Of a stretch of 64,000 nucleotides of DNA, positions 55,796 to 63,995 are shown in pieces. The position numbers were made by a program, and so were the translations under genes. The notes beneath the pieces were generated by a model, which was not told the origin of the DNA, ran no database searches, and worked only from the letters and a program-made list of their open reading frames with translations. The DNA comes from Cytophagales bacterium UBA2561 (GTDB lineage: Bacteria; Bacteroidota; Bacteroidia; Cytophagales; Thermoflexibacteraceae): contig DDLX01000037.1 in the NCBI GenBank assembly GCA_002340355.1, positions 62,001-126,000 on the forward strand. The letters run 5' to 3'. How positions within the stretch are numbered: position 1 is the first letter of the stretch; every line of letters begins with the position of its first letter.

Positions 55796-57775
55796 TTAAA
55801 GTCGTTCAATTTTTTCAACTTTATCGCCCATTTCTAGTTGATTTACTACGTCCATTCCTTCAATAACTTGAGCAAAAATGGTATAATTTCCGTCCAAACG
55901 TGGCGTAGGAATATGCGTCATAAACCATTGACAGCCTTCCGTATCTTTTCCAGCCGAAGCCATTCCTACCGTTCCTTCACGATAGTACAAAGGTGCAAAT
56001 TCTGACCGAATCGAATAAGTGGTACTCCCAAATCCGTCACCTCTTGTACAACCTCCTTGTACTACAAAATTTGGAACAATACGGTGTACAGTTTTATTCA
56101 TATAAAATTGATTATCAACTAATTGCAAAAAACTGGCTACAGTAGCAGGAGCATTTTCAACATCTAATTTCCAAATGATTTCACCCTTAGAAGTCGTAAT
56201 TTTAATACGTTGATTTGTGGAAATTTTTTGGACATATTCCCAATCTATCGGATGATTAAATTTGGGGGTGGGAATAGGCTCAACTTTACCCATTTTCAAA
56301 AAATCAAGAGCCTGTTTAAGAGCAATATACGTTTCTTGTTCTTGTGGCAACTGCAAGGAGTCCAAAGTTTTCTGAATAAAGTCAAAATTAGGAAAACGTT
56401 CAACATATTTTCGAGCTGGATTTTGCAATTCATTACCTGCAAAATAGCCCAAAGCAGGTTCTTTTGTTCCAATTGCCCAACGTAATATTTTATCAAATTT
56501 CAATAAATTTCCTTCTAATTTCTGGAATTTTTCTTGATTTCGAATATGTAATAAGGCTTCCATTGCAGAAGTTATTAAAACAGGATTTTCTAACTTTAGA
56601 AGTTCTTCGGCAATGAAATCGAAATTTTCAATTTGTTCCGAAAGAGCTTTAAGCAAAAGACCTTTTTCATAATTATTTTTACTTTTTCGGTAATTATCAA
56701 TGACTTGTGCAGAATATTTTTCAGGTTCAGTTGAGTTCTTTAAAAGTCCTACGGTTAAAATAGCTTTTTCCCGAAAACCTAAATTTTCGATTTGTGATAA
56801 TTTTTGGAAATCAATTTTTTCATCTAATTGGACTAAAGTTTGACAAATTGCCACTCGTAAATTAATACTTTTATCTTGCAAAGCACCCTGTAAGTATTTG
56901 GCTACATTTTTACTTTTTACAAGTGTTCGGGCGCAAGCAATTCGTACCAATTCGTGTTTATCAAATTTCAAAGTATTGACCAATGAATCGGTATAATGAG
57001 GAGGAATAGTATCGTAAGTATGCCGACACGCCCTAACCAAATTCATCCGCGTAAATGGATTATTGGTTTGATGTAAAAACCGTACTATCATTTCATAGAC
57101 AGGTTGTGGGTTGTTAGGGTAGGGAACAATAATTTCAGCATAATTTTCAAACCGATTTCGAGCTAAAAACTCGCTTGCTTTGAGATTGATTCTTTCTGAT
57201 TCACTGAGTTCCAAAAACAAAACTGCTTTTTCAACACTTTTAGGTGAAGATTCGCCCCGTAATAATGCTCGATACATTCCTAAAATCTGTCCATATTTTT
57301 CGGGTTCAGTACTGTAATTTTGGTCGGTTAGATAAGCCATTCCTACCGAATCAGCCACTTTTCCGATAGCTTCTAATAATTTAATTTTCACTTCTGTATT
57401 TAACTCATTTTCAAGGTATTCAATTAATTTTGATTGTGCTGAATTATCTCGAATTTGTCCAATGGCATAAGCAACCATCGCCCGTATTTCGGAATTTTCA
57501 TCACTCAATAAATGAAGTAATTTAGGAAGTGCTAAGGTGTCTTGTACTGAAGCCAAAACTTGGGCAGTTTCAAGACGATATTTAGGTAAGGAATCTGACA
57601 AAAAAGGAAGTAAATCCGAAGTTTTTCGGCGGTCAGCAAGGTCATAAATTTGACGAATTTTAGCATCCGAAAATTTATTTTGAACAATGCTTGACATAGA
57701 ATTTTGCTCCGATTGACATGCACCAAAAAGAAAAAGAAAAATCCAAAATGGAGACAAAAAAAAACTTTGATTCAT
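55796..57775 (-). CDS. HEAT-repeat lipoprotein with C-terminal cyclophilin (peptidyl-prolyl isomerase)
   Basis: A 659-aa protein. A lipoprotein signal ends at FGACQS (Cys20). Residues ~50-480 are HEAT-like helical repeats (LLSDENSEIRAMVAYAIGQI). The last ~145 residues are a cyclophilin domain: TTSKGEIIWKL, KTVHRIVPNFVVQGG, GMASAGKDTEGCQWFMTH and TIFAQVIEGMDVVNQL, with the catalytic Arg in HRIV and the QGG present. It likely folds or chaperones envelope proteins, anchored in the periplasm or outer membrane. Confidence 0.9.
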   Translation of the reverse strand: MNQSFFLSPFWIFLFLFGACQSEQNSMSSIVQNKFSDAKIRQIYDLADRRKTSDLLPFLSDSLPKYRLETAQVLASVQDTLALPKLLHLLSDENSEIRAMVAYAIGQIRDNSAQSKLIEYLENELNTEVKIKLLEAIGKVADSVGMAYLTDQNYSTEPEKYGQILGMYRALLRGESSPKSVEKAVLFLELSESERINLKASEFLARNRFENYAEIIVPYPNNPQPVYEMIVRFLHQTNNPFTRMNLVRACRHTYDTIPPHYTDSLVNTLKFDKHELVRIACARTLVKSKNVAKYLQGALQDKSINLRVAICQTLVQLDEKIDFQKLSQIENLGFREKAILTVGLLKNSTEPEKYSAQVIDNYRKSKNNYEKGLLLKALSEQIENFDFIAEELLKLENPVLITSAMEALLHIRNQEKFQKLEGNLLKFDKILRWAIGTKEPALGYFAGNELQNPARKYVERFPNFDFIQKTLDSLQLPQEQETYIALKQALDFLKMGKVEPIPTPKFNHPIDWEYVQKISTNQRIKITTSKGEIIWKLDVENAPATVASFLQLVDNQFYMNKTVHRIVPNFVVQGGCTRGDGFGSTTYSIRSEFAPLYYREGTVGMASAGKDTEGCQWFMTHIPTPRLDGNYTIFAQVIEGMDVVNQLEMGDKVEKIERL

Positions 57776-57887
57776 AAATTAGAGTTTGTTAGATTACCTT
57801 ATCGATTATCATTCAATAATAGAAATATTTTTTGATTGGGCAAATGGTATTTTAGATATTAGTTAAATTTATTACAAAAAAATAAAA

Positions 57888-57913
57888 GTTGCTCATGAGG
57901 ACACACAAGCAAC
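57888..57913. repeat. Stem-loop repeat, diverged relative of the 48285/62126 copies
   Basis: GTTGCT and AGCAAC form the stem around a loop containing TGAGGACACA, the same central sequence as in the other two copies, while the stem differs by paired changes. Confidence 0.55.
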
Positions 57914-57941
57914 GATAGGATAAGTAAATTTACAGATTCTA

Positions 57942-58490
57942 TTATTCTTCTAAGAAATCACTCAGTATCAAACAAAAAACAGCATAATTGAGAATGTCTT
58001 GATAATTGGCATCCACTCCCTCCGAGACAAATACTTTTCCTTCCCGATTTTCGATTTGCTTGATTCTCAGAATTTTCATCAAAATAATATCGGTCATGCT
58101 ACTCACTCGCATATTTCGCCATGCTTCACCATAATCATGATTTTTATTTTGAAGTAATTCTAAGTTTTGGGTTGTAACTTGTTGATACTTTTCCAATACT
58201 TCTTTCAAGGGTAATTCTAGTGGCATATTAGAATCTAACTGACTTTGAATCAATGCAATAACACAATAATTGATAATCCCTACAAATTCATTATTGGTAT
58301 TTTCAGCAATTTTTTGTGTTCCTTTCTCTTGAATAGAACGAATACGTTGTGCCTTGATGTAGATTTGATCAGTTAAAGAAGGTAAGCGCAAAATTCGCCA
58401 TGCTGTCCCATAATCTTTTGTTTTTTGACAAAATAAATCTTGACAAATTTTAATAATTTGTTGGTATTCTTCAATCGTTTGATATTCCAA
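57942..58490 (-). CDS. DUF1599 protein with internal duplication
   Basis: A 182-aa cytosolic protein made of two similar halves: CQKTKDYGTAWRILRLPSLT (~21-40) and QNKNHDYGEAWRNMRVSSMT (~114-133), each followed by a helical stretch ending in NYCVIALI / NYAVFCLI. This DYGxAWR pattern marks DUF1599, a family related to dUTPase/MazG-like all-alpha proteins. It is the last gene of a three-gene run with the STAS-like and TraB/GumN genes. Confidence 0.85.
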   Translation of the reverse strand: MEYQTIEEYQQIIKICQDLFCQKTKDYGTAWRILRLPSLTDQIYIKAQRIRSIQEKGTQKIAENTNNEFVGIINYCVIALIQSQLDSNMPLELPLKEVLEKYQQVTTQNLELLQNKNHDYGEAWRNMRVSSMTDIILMKILRIKQIENREGKVFVSEGVDANYQDILNYAVFCLILSDFLEE

Positions 58491-58517
58491 AACAAATTTT
58501 GTTTGATAGTTATTTTT

Positions 58518-58925
58518 TTAAGAGGTCAGCCAATTTAGGGCTTCGGTTTCATCGTCAAAAAAGAGCATTTGCAATGCTTGTGTTTCGTCATAGGCTTGTT
58601 GAATAGAAACTTGTGTAAATAAATCAGTTGGTACAAGAAGAGCTAATTTCCTTAGTCCGATTTCCTCAAAAATAGGAAATAACAAATTGTTATGCCATTC
58701 CTGCATTTCAGGTGTTATCGTATAATCAAAGTCAATTGTATTGGCTAAAAATGCTTTGGGTTTCATAACTCTAGCAAATTTGGCAATTTCCTGCATTTTT
58801 TCCTGAAAATCTTCATCAGAAATATATTCTCCAGCTTGCCAGTCTGTTCGAAAAAACTGGAGTGTTTCATGATACGACAACTTCCACAAGTTATCCTCGG
58901 CAAGTATTTTTAAATCAGAATTCAT
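58518..58925 (-). CDS. STAS/SpoIIAA-like protein
   Basis: The ATG at 58925 gives 135 aa; an upstream start would overlap the neighbouring gene. The pattern (LSYHETLQFFRTDWQAGEYISDEDFQEKMQE; KAFLANTIDFDYTITPEMQEWH; DDETEALNWL) resembles the SpoIIAA-like/STAS-type proteins common in Bacteroidota. Function uncertain. Confidence 0.7.
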   Translation of the reverse strand: MNSDLKILAEDNLWKLSYHETLQFFRTDWQAGEYISDEDFQEKMQEIAKFARVMKPKAFLANTIDFDYTITPEMQEWHNNLLFPIFEEIGLRKLALLVPTDLFTQVSIQQAYDETQALQMLFFDDETEALNWLTS

Positions 58926-58938
58926 ATGCGTTTCAGTT

Positions 58939-59835
58939 TTATTTTTTGATATTTTTTTCAACAGGCTCAACCAGATATCCTTGGTTTCGAAGTAATTGAA
59001 TCAGCCCCTGTTCTCCAGGCAAGTGAGCCGCGCCAACTCCAATAAATAAAGTTTTTTCTTGCATTAACTTTATTGCTCGATTGGTCATTTTGATGTTCCT
59101 ATCTATTAATAATTTTTGGTTAGAATTACTATCTAGCTCTGAAATAGTATAGGCATATAAGCTATCTAAATTCTCTTGTAAATATAACTGTAACAGTTTT
59201 TCATACGTATTTTCAGGTGGTTCAGGTGCAGTAATTTGTTGATATAACATTTCGGCTTGTTGCTTGAGAGGCATTCCATCAAAGGCTTGAGCTTGTTCGG
59301 CAAAAGTCTCTAAACCAATGACTTCTTTCTTTTTTTCTTGAGCCAGTTGTTGAAAGTACAAATCCAAAATCATGTCTGTAGAAACGGTTTGATTACTGGT
59401 ATTGTTGCGTTGTTCAGTAAGCAAAGTTGAGACCAAAATAGGCTTAAATCGGAGTAAATAACTGGTCATAAATCCAAATTCTTTTTCGAGATAACGTTTA
59501 GTTTCAATATATTGATTTTCAGGTAATAAATCGGCTAAAGTAGTATCATTGGGCATCATCATAAATGAAATTGTTTCCATCATCATACCCATCGAGTTAT
59601 CAAAAAGCATTTCCCCTGCAAAAGCATCTGTTTCATCAAACTTGGATAATACGGAGTCTCCAAATTGAAATACTCTTTGATCAGTAACATGGATTGTTCC
59701 ATATAAATAGGATGGTTTTTCTAAGCCGTTTCCTTCAATTTTCCAGAGCAATTGCCCATAGCTATTTAGCTGAAAACCAATATAAAAACTTACTAGAAAT
59801 CCAATGGCTAATCCTATTTTTCTGAAATCACTCAT
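58939..59835 (-). CDS. TraB/GumN family protein
   Basis: The ATG at 59835 gives 298 aa with a signal peptide (~5-28). SYLYGTIHVTDQRVFQFGDSVLSKFDETDAFAGEML is the TraB/GumN signature with the GTIH motif; GVGAAHLPGEQGLI near the C-terminus is the second (GAxHLxG). Homologues are putative metallo-hydrolases or inhibitors of envelope factors. It heads the STAS-like/DUF1599 run. Confidence 0.9.
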   Translation of the reverse strand: MSDFRKIGLAIGFLVSFYIGFQLNSYGQLLWKIEGNGLEKPSYLYGTIHVTDQRVFQFGDSVLSKFDETDAFAGEMLFDNSMGMMMETISFMMMPNDTTLADLLPENQYIETKRYLEKEFGFMTSYLLRFKPILVSTLLTEQRNNTSNQTVSTDMILDLYFQQLAQEKKKEVIGLETFAEQAQAFDGMPLKQQAEMLYQQITAPEPPENTYEKLLQLYLQENLDSLYAYTISELDSNSNQKLLIDRNIKMTNRAIKLMQEKTLFIGVGAAHLPGEQGLIQLLRNQGYLVEPVEKNIKK

Positions 59836-59963
59836 AAATTTAAGGCTTATATCTAATTTGTGGAATAGATTGAGAATCAAACTTGTAACATTCTCATCAT
59901 AAAGACGACTTTCAAAAATACAAAATAAAATAGGAGAAGGTTTACGGATTATACCTACATTTT

Positions 59964-60869
59964 TTAAACCATCTTACTGCGCTTGATTAAATAAGGTAAT
60001 AAAATTTGATCAATATTTTTCCGAATATCAGCTTCAATAAAGTCAATTTTGAATTGTCCTGCTTTCAGTTTGAGGTCATGGTAACGTTTCCGCATCCGCT
60101 CTTGATAATATGCTCGAACTCCCGAAGCCTGTACTTTCACTTTTTCGCCACTTTCGAGGTCAATAAATTCGTAAGGTCGGTCTTCAAATTCAAAATCTCG
60201 TTCTGTTTTTTGATCAGTTACATGAAATAACAAAACTTCATGTTTATTATAACGAAGGTGTTGTAGGGCTGAAAATAAATCGGAATCCGTAGAAACATTT
60301 TCGAACATATCGCTAAAAATTACGACCAAAGATCGCCGATGAATGGTTTGTGAAATCTGATGAATTACCTCTGCCGTAGCCGTCTTTTTTTGTTTATTTT
60401 TTTTCTCAATTAATCGCTCAAATTGGAGCATCAAATGATGAATATGCGAAGAAGTAGATTTTACAGGGGTTTGCCATTCAATACCTTCCGAAAAAGTCGT
60501 AACTCCAACGGCATCTCTTTGTTTTTGAAGCATATAGGCTAAAGCCGCCGCCGCCGTAACACTAAACTGAAGTTTGGTTTCGCCCGTATCAGGATAGTGC
60601 ATTGAGGAGGAATTATCTATCAAAATCTGACAACGTAAATTAGTTTCTTCTTCATACCGTTTGACATATAACCGCCCTGTTTTGGCATAGGCTTTCCAAT
60701 CAATATGGCGCGTACTTTCCCCATTATTATAGAGGCGATGTTCGGCAAACTCTACTGAAAAACCATGATACGGCGACTTATGCAAGCCTGTAATAAACCC
60801 CTCAACCATTTGTTTAGCAAGCAGTTCGATGGAGGCATATTGTTTGATTTTGGCTAAGTTTAGAGGCAT
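59964..60869 (-). CDS. DUF58 protein (MoxR-associated type)
   Basis: A 301-aa cytosolic protein. SPYHGFSVEFAEHRLYNNGESTRHIDWKAYAKTGRLYVKRYEEETNLR (~32-80) is the DUF58 signature, followed by a vWA-like half with a MIDAS-like IDNSSSMHY (~86-94). These proteins usually work with a MoxR AAA ATPase; none is adjacent. The gene stands alone before two unknown genes. Confidence 0.92.
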   Translation of the reverse strand: MPLNLAKIKQYASIELLAKQMVEGFITGLHKSPYHGFSVEFAEHRLYNNGESTRHIDWKAYAKTGRLYVKRYEEETNLRCQILIDNSSSMHYPDTGETKLQFSVTAAAALAYMLQKQRDAVGVTTFSEGIEWQTPVKSTSSHIHHLMLQFERLIEKKNKQKKTATAEVIHQISQTIHRRSLVVIFSDMFENVSTDSDLFSALQHLRYNKHEVLLFHVTDQKTERDFEFEDRPYEFIDLESGEKVKVQASGVRAYYQERMRKRYHDLKLKAGQFKIDFIEADIRKNIDQILLPYLIKRSKMV

Positions 60870-61032
60870 GATTTGGGGTTTTGTAATCAGATATTTCGGT
60901 AAAAATACTCAATTTTTAATAGCCTCAAAAATGCAATAATTTTATGTTTATTGACTTCAATAGTTCGTGAGTTTTTTATTAATATAATTTTCTAAAATTA
61001 CAATCTATTAGTAATCAATTACTTCCATAGCG

Positions 61033-61053
61033 GTAGGTTTGCAAACTCACTAC
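61033..61053. repeat. Palindromic repeat, copy 2 (degenerate)
   Basis: GTAGGTTTGCAAACtcacTAC is a shortened, mutated copy of the palindrome at 62057-62076, still flanked by CCATAGC and TATGAG. Confidence 0.55.
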
Positions 61054-61100
61054 TATGAGAAAATTAAATTTAAACTTATCTAATTGATAATCAATGGTTT

Positions 61101-61538
61101 TTATACTTCTACCAATTCTTCAACTTCCTCAGGCTCTGATGTTTTCGTATAAACTGTCAAAGCCAAATGCGCCCCTACTTTTCCAAAGATTGCCATCGTT
61201 TTAGCGGACATTTCCCAATTTAACATTCCATCTACCTCATCAAAAACAACGGTTACAGAAATTTCTTCAACTCCTGATTTTTGGATGGCTTCGGCGTGTT
61301 GTTCCAATTTTTCAGCCAACCAATCTTCAGGATATTGCTCCATTTCTTCACCTTCATAAGGTTTTGGAGCTAAGAGGTTTCCCATTCCATACGTAGCAGG
61401 TTCGTTTCGAAATTTGCCTAAACGAAGCGGTTCACCAACTTCCATTTTATCGGCTAATTCTAAATCCGTTAACTCCTCAAATTTCTTAGGAGAAAAACTG
61501 TCTCCACTAAAATTACAAAAAGATAATATTTGTGTCAT
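61101..61538 (-). CDS. Uncharacterised protein, coupled to upstream gene
   Basis: The ATG at 61538 overlaps the stop codon of the upstream gene by 4 nt (ATGA), giving 145 aa; a GTG 9 nt further upstream is less likely. No signal or membrane helix. Residues include LADKMEVGEPLRLGKFRNEP and EISVTVVFDEVDGMLNWEM. Acidic C-terminus (EPEEVEELVEV). I do not recognise the family. Confidence 0.7.
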   Translation of the reverse strand: MTQILSFCNFSGDSFSPKKFEELTDLELADKMEVGEPLRLGKFRNEPATYGMGNLLAPKPYEGEEMEQYPEDWLAEKLEQHAEAIQKSGVEEISVTVVFDEVDGMLNWEMSAKTMAIFGKVGAHLALTVYTKTSEPEEVEELVEV

Positions 61539-62023
61539 TTGTACCACTTAAAAAGTAAATCTGTTTCTACGACTCGGTTTGTTTTAGGATGTTTTAGCAC
61601 AATTCGTCCTAATTTGGTATAACCAATATCTGGATTTTTCGTACCTACTTTTCTTATAAATTTTTTAGCATCCTTGAGAATTTCTTGTTTGATATTTCGG
61701 TGAAAATTTATTTTTCCAAATATTTTAGCAAACCGCTTTTTATCTGGAAAAATGTAGTCTTTTCCAGCACAAAATAATTCTTTTAGAAACTCTAAATCAG
61801 TGATTTGCAAACCTTCGGATTTTTCTAAAAGTTTGCTGAGCAAAAGGATTTCCTCTAAATTTAATTTGCCTGAGTCACATAATTTTTGGCGTAACTCCTG
61901 ATATTTCTGGCTATCATCGGCAGAAAAATTGACCGAAAACCACCAAGCTAAAGTACCTAACATCCCCACCATCAAAGGCAAAAGATACCACTTTTTTTCT
62001 GAAACTGGAAGAGTTAAAAACAT
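61535..62023 (-). CDS. Uncharacterised membrane-anchored protein
   Basis: The ATG at 62023 gives 162 aa; an earlier ATG at 62053 would start beside the palindromic repeat. One hydrophobic helix (~15-32) is followed by a soluble helical region (LRQKLCDSGKLNLEEILLLSKLLE). Family unknown. Translationally coupled to the next gene. Confidence 0.65.
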   Translation of the reverse strand: MFLTLPVSEKKWYLLPLMVGMLGTLAWWFSVNFSADDSQKYQELRQKLCDSGKLNLEEILLLSKLLEKSEGLQITDLEFLKELFCAGKDYIFPDKKRFAKIFGKINFHRNIKQEILKDAKKFIRKVGTKNPDIGYTKLGRIVLKHPKTNRVVETDLLFKWYK

Positions 62024-62056
62024 AATTTTCAATAAATTAATATTTGCTTCCATAAC

Positions 62057-62076
62057 GTAGGGTTTGCAAACCCTAC
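62057..62076. repeat. Palindromic repeat, copy 3 (perfect)
   Basis: GTAGGGTTTGCAAACCCTAC is a perfect 20-bp palindrome flanked by CATAAC and CCTATG, extending the inverted symmetry outward. It lies immediately upstream of the 62023 gene start. Confidence 0.8.
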
Positions 62077-62125
62077 CCTATGAAAATGATTGATTGTCAA
62101 TATATTGTGATTTCATTCGAAAATT

Positions 62126-62149
62126 GTCGGCTGTGAGGACACAGCCAAC
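62126..62149. repeat. Stem-loop repeat, copy 2
   Basis: An identical 24-nt copy of the unit at 48285-48308, here between two minus-strand genes. Confidence 0.75.
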
Positions 62150-62170
62150 AGCATTTTGTCCAGTAGCATG

Positions 62171-62563
62171 CTAATTAACGTGAAGCAATTGATTTTCTAA
62201 TTTTGATAAGAACTGAGTGGAGGCGTTTTGTAAGCATTTGATTTGAAGACAAAGCTGTAACTGTATCATTTCCGCATTCATTTCTTCGGTCTGGAGGCGG
62301 TCAATGAGATCTTGACTTTCTTCCAGTTGTTGAGCAATGTCATCATAAAACTCGCTGCAAATACTGAGGAGAGACTTCGAAAAGGTACTTTTAGCGGTAC
62401 TTTCTGAGCATTTTTTTGCATCTTTGTTATCGACCTTTTCTATCAAAACCGAAGACATAGAAAGCTCAATATCATCTAAAACATTCGTGTCACTTTGGGC
62501 GATATACTGGATTAATTTTAATTTTCGCTCCAGTAGTTTGAGCTGATGATTCTTAGAGGTCAT
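62171..62563 (-). CDS. Uncharacterised helical protein
   Basis: A 130-aa, almost entirely helical protein with coiled-coil-like pattern (QLEESQDLIDRLQTEEMNAEM, ~82). No signal or membrane helix. I do not recognise it. It faces away from the XRE array. Confidence 0.65.
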   Translation of the reverse strand: MTSKNHQLKLLERKLKLIQYIAQSDTNVLDDIELSMSSVLIEKVDNKDAKKCSESTAKSTFSKSLLSICSEFYDDIAQQLEESQDLIDRLQTEEMNAEMIQLQLCLQIKCLQNASTQFLSKLENQLLHVN

Positions 62564-62609
62564 TGGAGAAGTGTTTTTTTGATTTTTGAATTATTTTTTG
62601 GAAAAAGAA

Positions 62610-62657
62610 CGTAAGTCCGCTTCAGGAGTTCGTCAAAATCTCGAAGCGGATTTTACG
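62610..62657. repeat. Hairpin upstream of the XRE array
   Basis: CGTAAgTCCGCTTC and GAAGCGGAtTTTACG form a stem of about 13 bp around a 19-nt loop. It lies between the divergent helical-protein and XRE genes; role unknown. Confidence 0.55.
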
Positions 62658-62684
62658 CCTTTTGATGATTCAAAGGTAATAAAA

Positions 62685-62702
62685 TTGGTGACATACACCC
62701 AA
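62685..62702. promoter_or_regulatory. Operator-like palindrome O1
   Basis: TTGGTGacataCACCcAA, an imperfect 18-bp palindrome. It is a weaker version of O2 24 nt downstream and lies about 90 nt before the first XRE start. Confidence 0.55.
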
Positions 62703-62708
62703 ATTAAA

Positions 62709-62726
62709 TTGGTGTTTTTACACCAA
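62709..62726. promoter_or_regulatory. Operator-like palindrome O2
   Basis: TTGGTGTTTTTACACCAA has perfect TTGGTGT/ACACCAA half-sites. With O1 it forms a pair spaced 24 nt centre to centre, as expected for a self-repressing XRE regulator. Confidence 0.65.
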
Positions 62727-62773
62727 AAATTATTTATTATTTGCAAAAACAAGTTTAATATAAAAATATTACA

Positions 62774-63145
62774 ATGTTTGGAGAACGTTTTAAAAAAGCA
62801 AGAGAGTTTTTAGGGTTTTCATCTCAAAACTCAATAGCTAAAGAAATAGGCTTAAATCACCATTCTATCCGAAAAGTTGAATTGGAACAGATTAAAAATC
62901 TAAACTGGGATTATGTCAAATATTTAATCGAAAGTGGGGTAAATCCGTATTTTTTGATTGGAAAAAGTGATGAAATTGAAGGACAAAAAGTAACAGGTTT
63001 TATTCATGAGTCAGAATACGAGAACGTAAAAGCAGAATTAGAAGATTTACAAAATAAGTTTGAAATCGTTCAAGAAACCCTCCAACTTCTCCAAATCGAA
63101 GTGGATGAAGATGGAAATTTGAAAAAACGAGACCCAAATCTATAA
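62774..63145 (+). CDS. XRE-family HTH regulator, copy 1
   Basis: A 123-aa protein. Residues ~1-55 are an HTH (ERFKKAREFLGFSSQNSIAKEIGLNHHSIRKVE). Then NPYFLIGKSDEIEG links to a coiled-coil-like C-terminal part (EYENVKAELEDLQNKFEIVQ) and a fixed tail ETLQLLQIEVDEDGNLKKRD. It lies behind two operator-like palindromes, so it probably controls the array. The same linker and tail occur in the next two genes. Confidence 0.85.
   Translation: MFGERFKKAREFLGFSSQNSIAKEIGLNHHSIRKVELEQIKNLNWDYVKYLIESGVNPYFLIGKSDEIEGQKVTGFIHESEYENVKAELEDLQNKFEIVQETLQLLQIEVDEDGNLKKRDPNL
63011..63138 (+). repeat. Direct repeat in the XRE array, copy A
   Basis: This 128-nt stretch, encoding the coiled coil and tail of XRE copy 1, is nearly identical to 63828-63955 in copy 3, with only a few base changes. 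Confidence 0.8.
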
Positions 63146-63186
63146 GGTTTCTGAAAATCTTGTAGGTTTAAATTTTTTCATAAAAT

Positions 63187-63561
63187 ATGAATATAATACA
63201 ACAAAGATTTCAGAAGGCACGGAAATTTTTAGGACTTTCAAAAAATGCTGCTGCCAAAAATGCAGGTTTAACACATACTGCTGTCAATCAATTTGAAAAA
63301 GGAATATCAAACAGACCAAATTTTGACTATTTGACTTATTTGATTAAACAGGGGATTAATCCGTACTTTTTGATTGGGGAATCAGAGGAAGTTGAAGGGC
63401 AAAATTTAGAGGAATTTATCAGTAAGAATAAATATGACAAATTAGAAGCTAAATACGAAGAGTTACAGAGTAAATTTGAAAATATGGAAGAAACCCTCCA
63501 ACTCCTCCAAATCGAAGTGGACGAAAATGGAAATTTGAAAAAACGGGACTCAAATATATAA
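63187..63561 (+). CDS. XRE-family HTH regulator, copy 2
   Basis: A 124-aa protein. HTH (QRFQKARKFLGLSKNAAAKNAGLTHTAVNQFE) differs strongly from copies 1 and 3, but NPYFLIGESEEVEG and the tail ETLQLLQIEVDENGNLKKRDSN are shared. It starts 41 nt after copy 1. Confidence 0.85.
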   Translation: MNIIQQRFQKARKFLGLSKNAAAKNAGLTHTAVNQFEKGISNRPNFDYLTYLIKQGINPYFLIGESEEVEGQNLEEFISKNKYDKLEAKYEELQSKFENMEETLQLLQIEVDENGNLKKRDSNI

Positions 63562-63600
63562 AATTTTAATTTATCATAATAATAATTAGTATAATGCTTG
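63550..63600 (+). repeat. Intergenic direct repeat in the XRE array
   Basis: The 3' end of copy 2 and the spacer up to the ATG of copy 3 recur, with few changes, at 63951-64000 after copy 3. Confidence 0.75.
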
Positions 63601-63962
63601 GAGAGCGTTTCAAAAAAGCTCGTGAATTTTTGGGCTTATCCCAAACTGCCATTGCTCAAAAATTAGGTATTGTTCATAACTCAATTGGTCGGGTTGAATC
63701 AAATAATATTAAAAATCCAAACTTTCACTATGTTCAATATTTAATTGAAAACGGGATAAATCCGTATTTTTTGATTGGGAAAAGTGACGAAGTTGCAGGA
63801 AAAAATTTAGAGGATTTTGTTAAGAAATCAGAATACGAGGACGTAAAAGCGGAATTAGAAGATTTACAAAATAAGTTTGAAATCGTTCAAGAAACCCTCC
63901 AACTCCTCCAAATCGAAGTGGATGAAGATGGGAATTTGAAAAAACGGGATTCAAATATATAG
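63594..63962 (+). CDS. XRE-family HTH regulator, copy 3
   Basis: A 122-aa protein with HTH ERFKKAREFLGLSQTAIAQKL.. and the linker NPYFLIGKSDEVAG. The C-terminal half is nearly identical to copy 1 at DNA level, although the HTH sequence is not. It starts 32 nt after copy 2. Confidence 0.85.
   Translation: MLGERFKKAREFLGLSQTAIAQKLGIVHNSIGRVESNNIKNPNFHYVQYLIENGINPYFLIGKSDEVAGKNLEDFVKKSEYEDVKAELEDLQNKFEIVQETLQLLQIEVDEDGNLKKRDSNI
63828..63955 (+). repeat. Direct repeat in the XRE array, copy B
   Basis: The counterpart of 63011-63138, encoding the tail of XRE copy 3. Confidence 0.8.
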
Positions 63963-63995
63963 AATTTTAATTTATCATAATAATAATTTAGTGTA

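Noticed and set aside
62586..62813. 75-codon open frame overlapping the first XRE start
   Set aside because: It covers the hairpin and operators and has no protein-like pattern.
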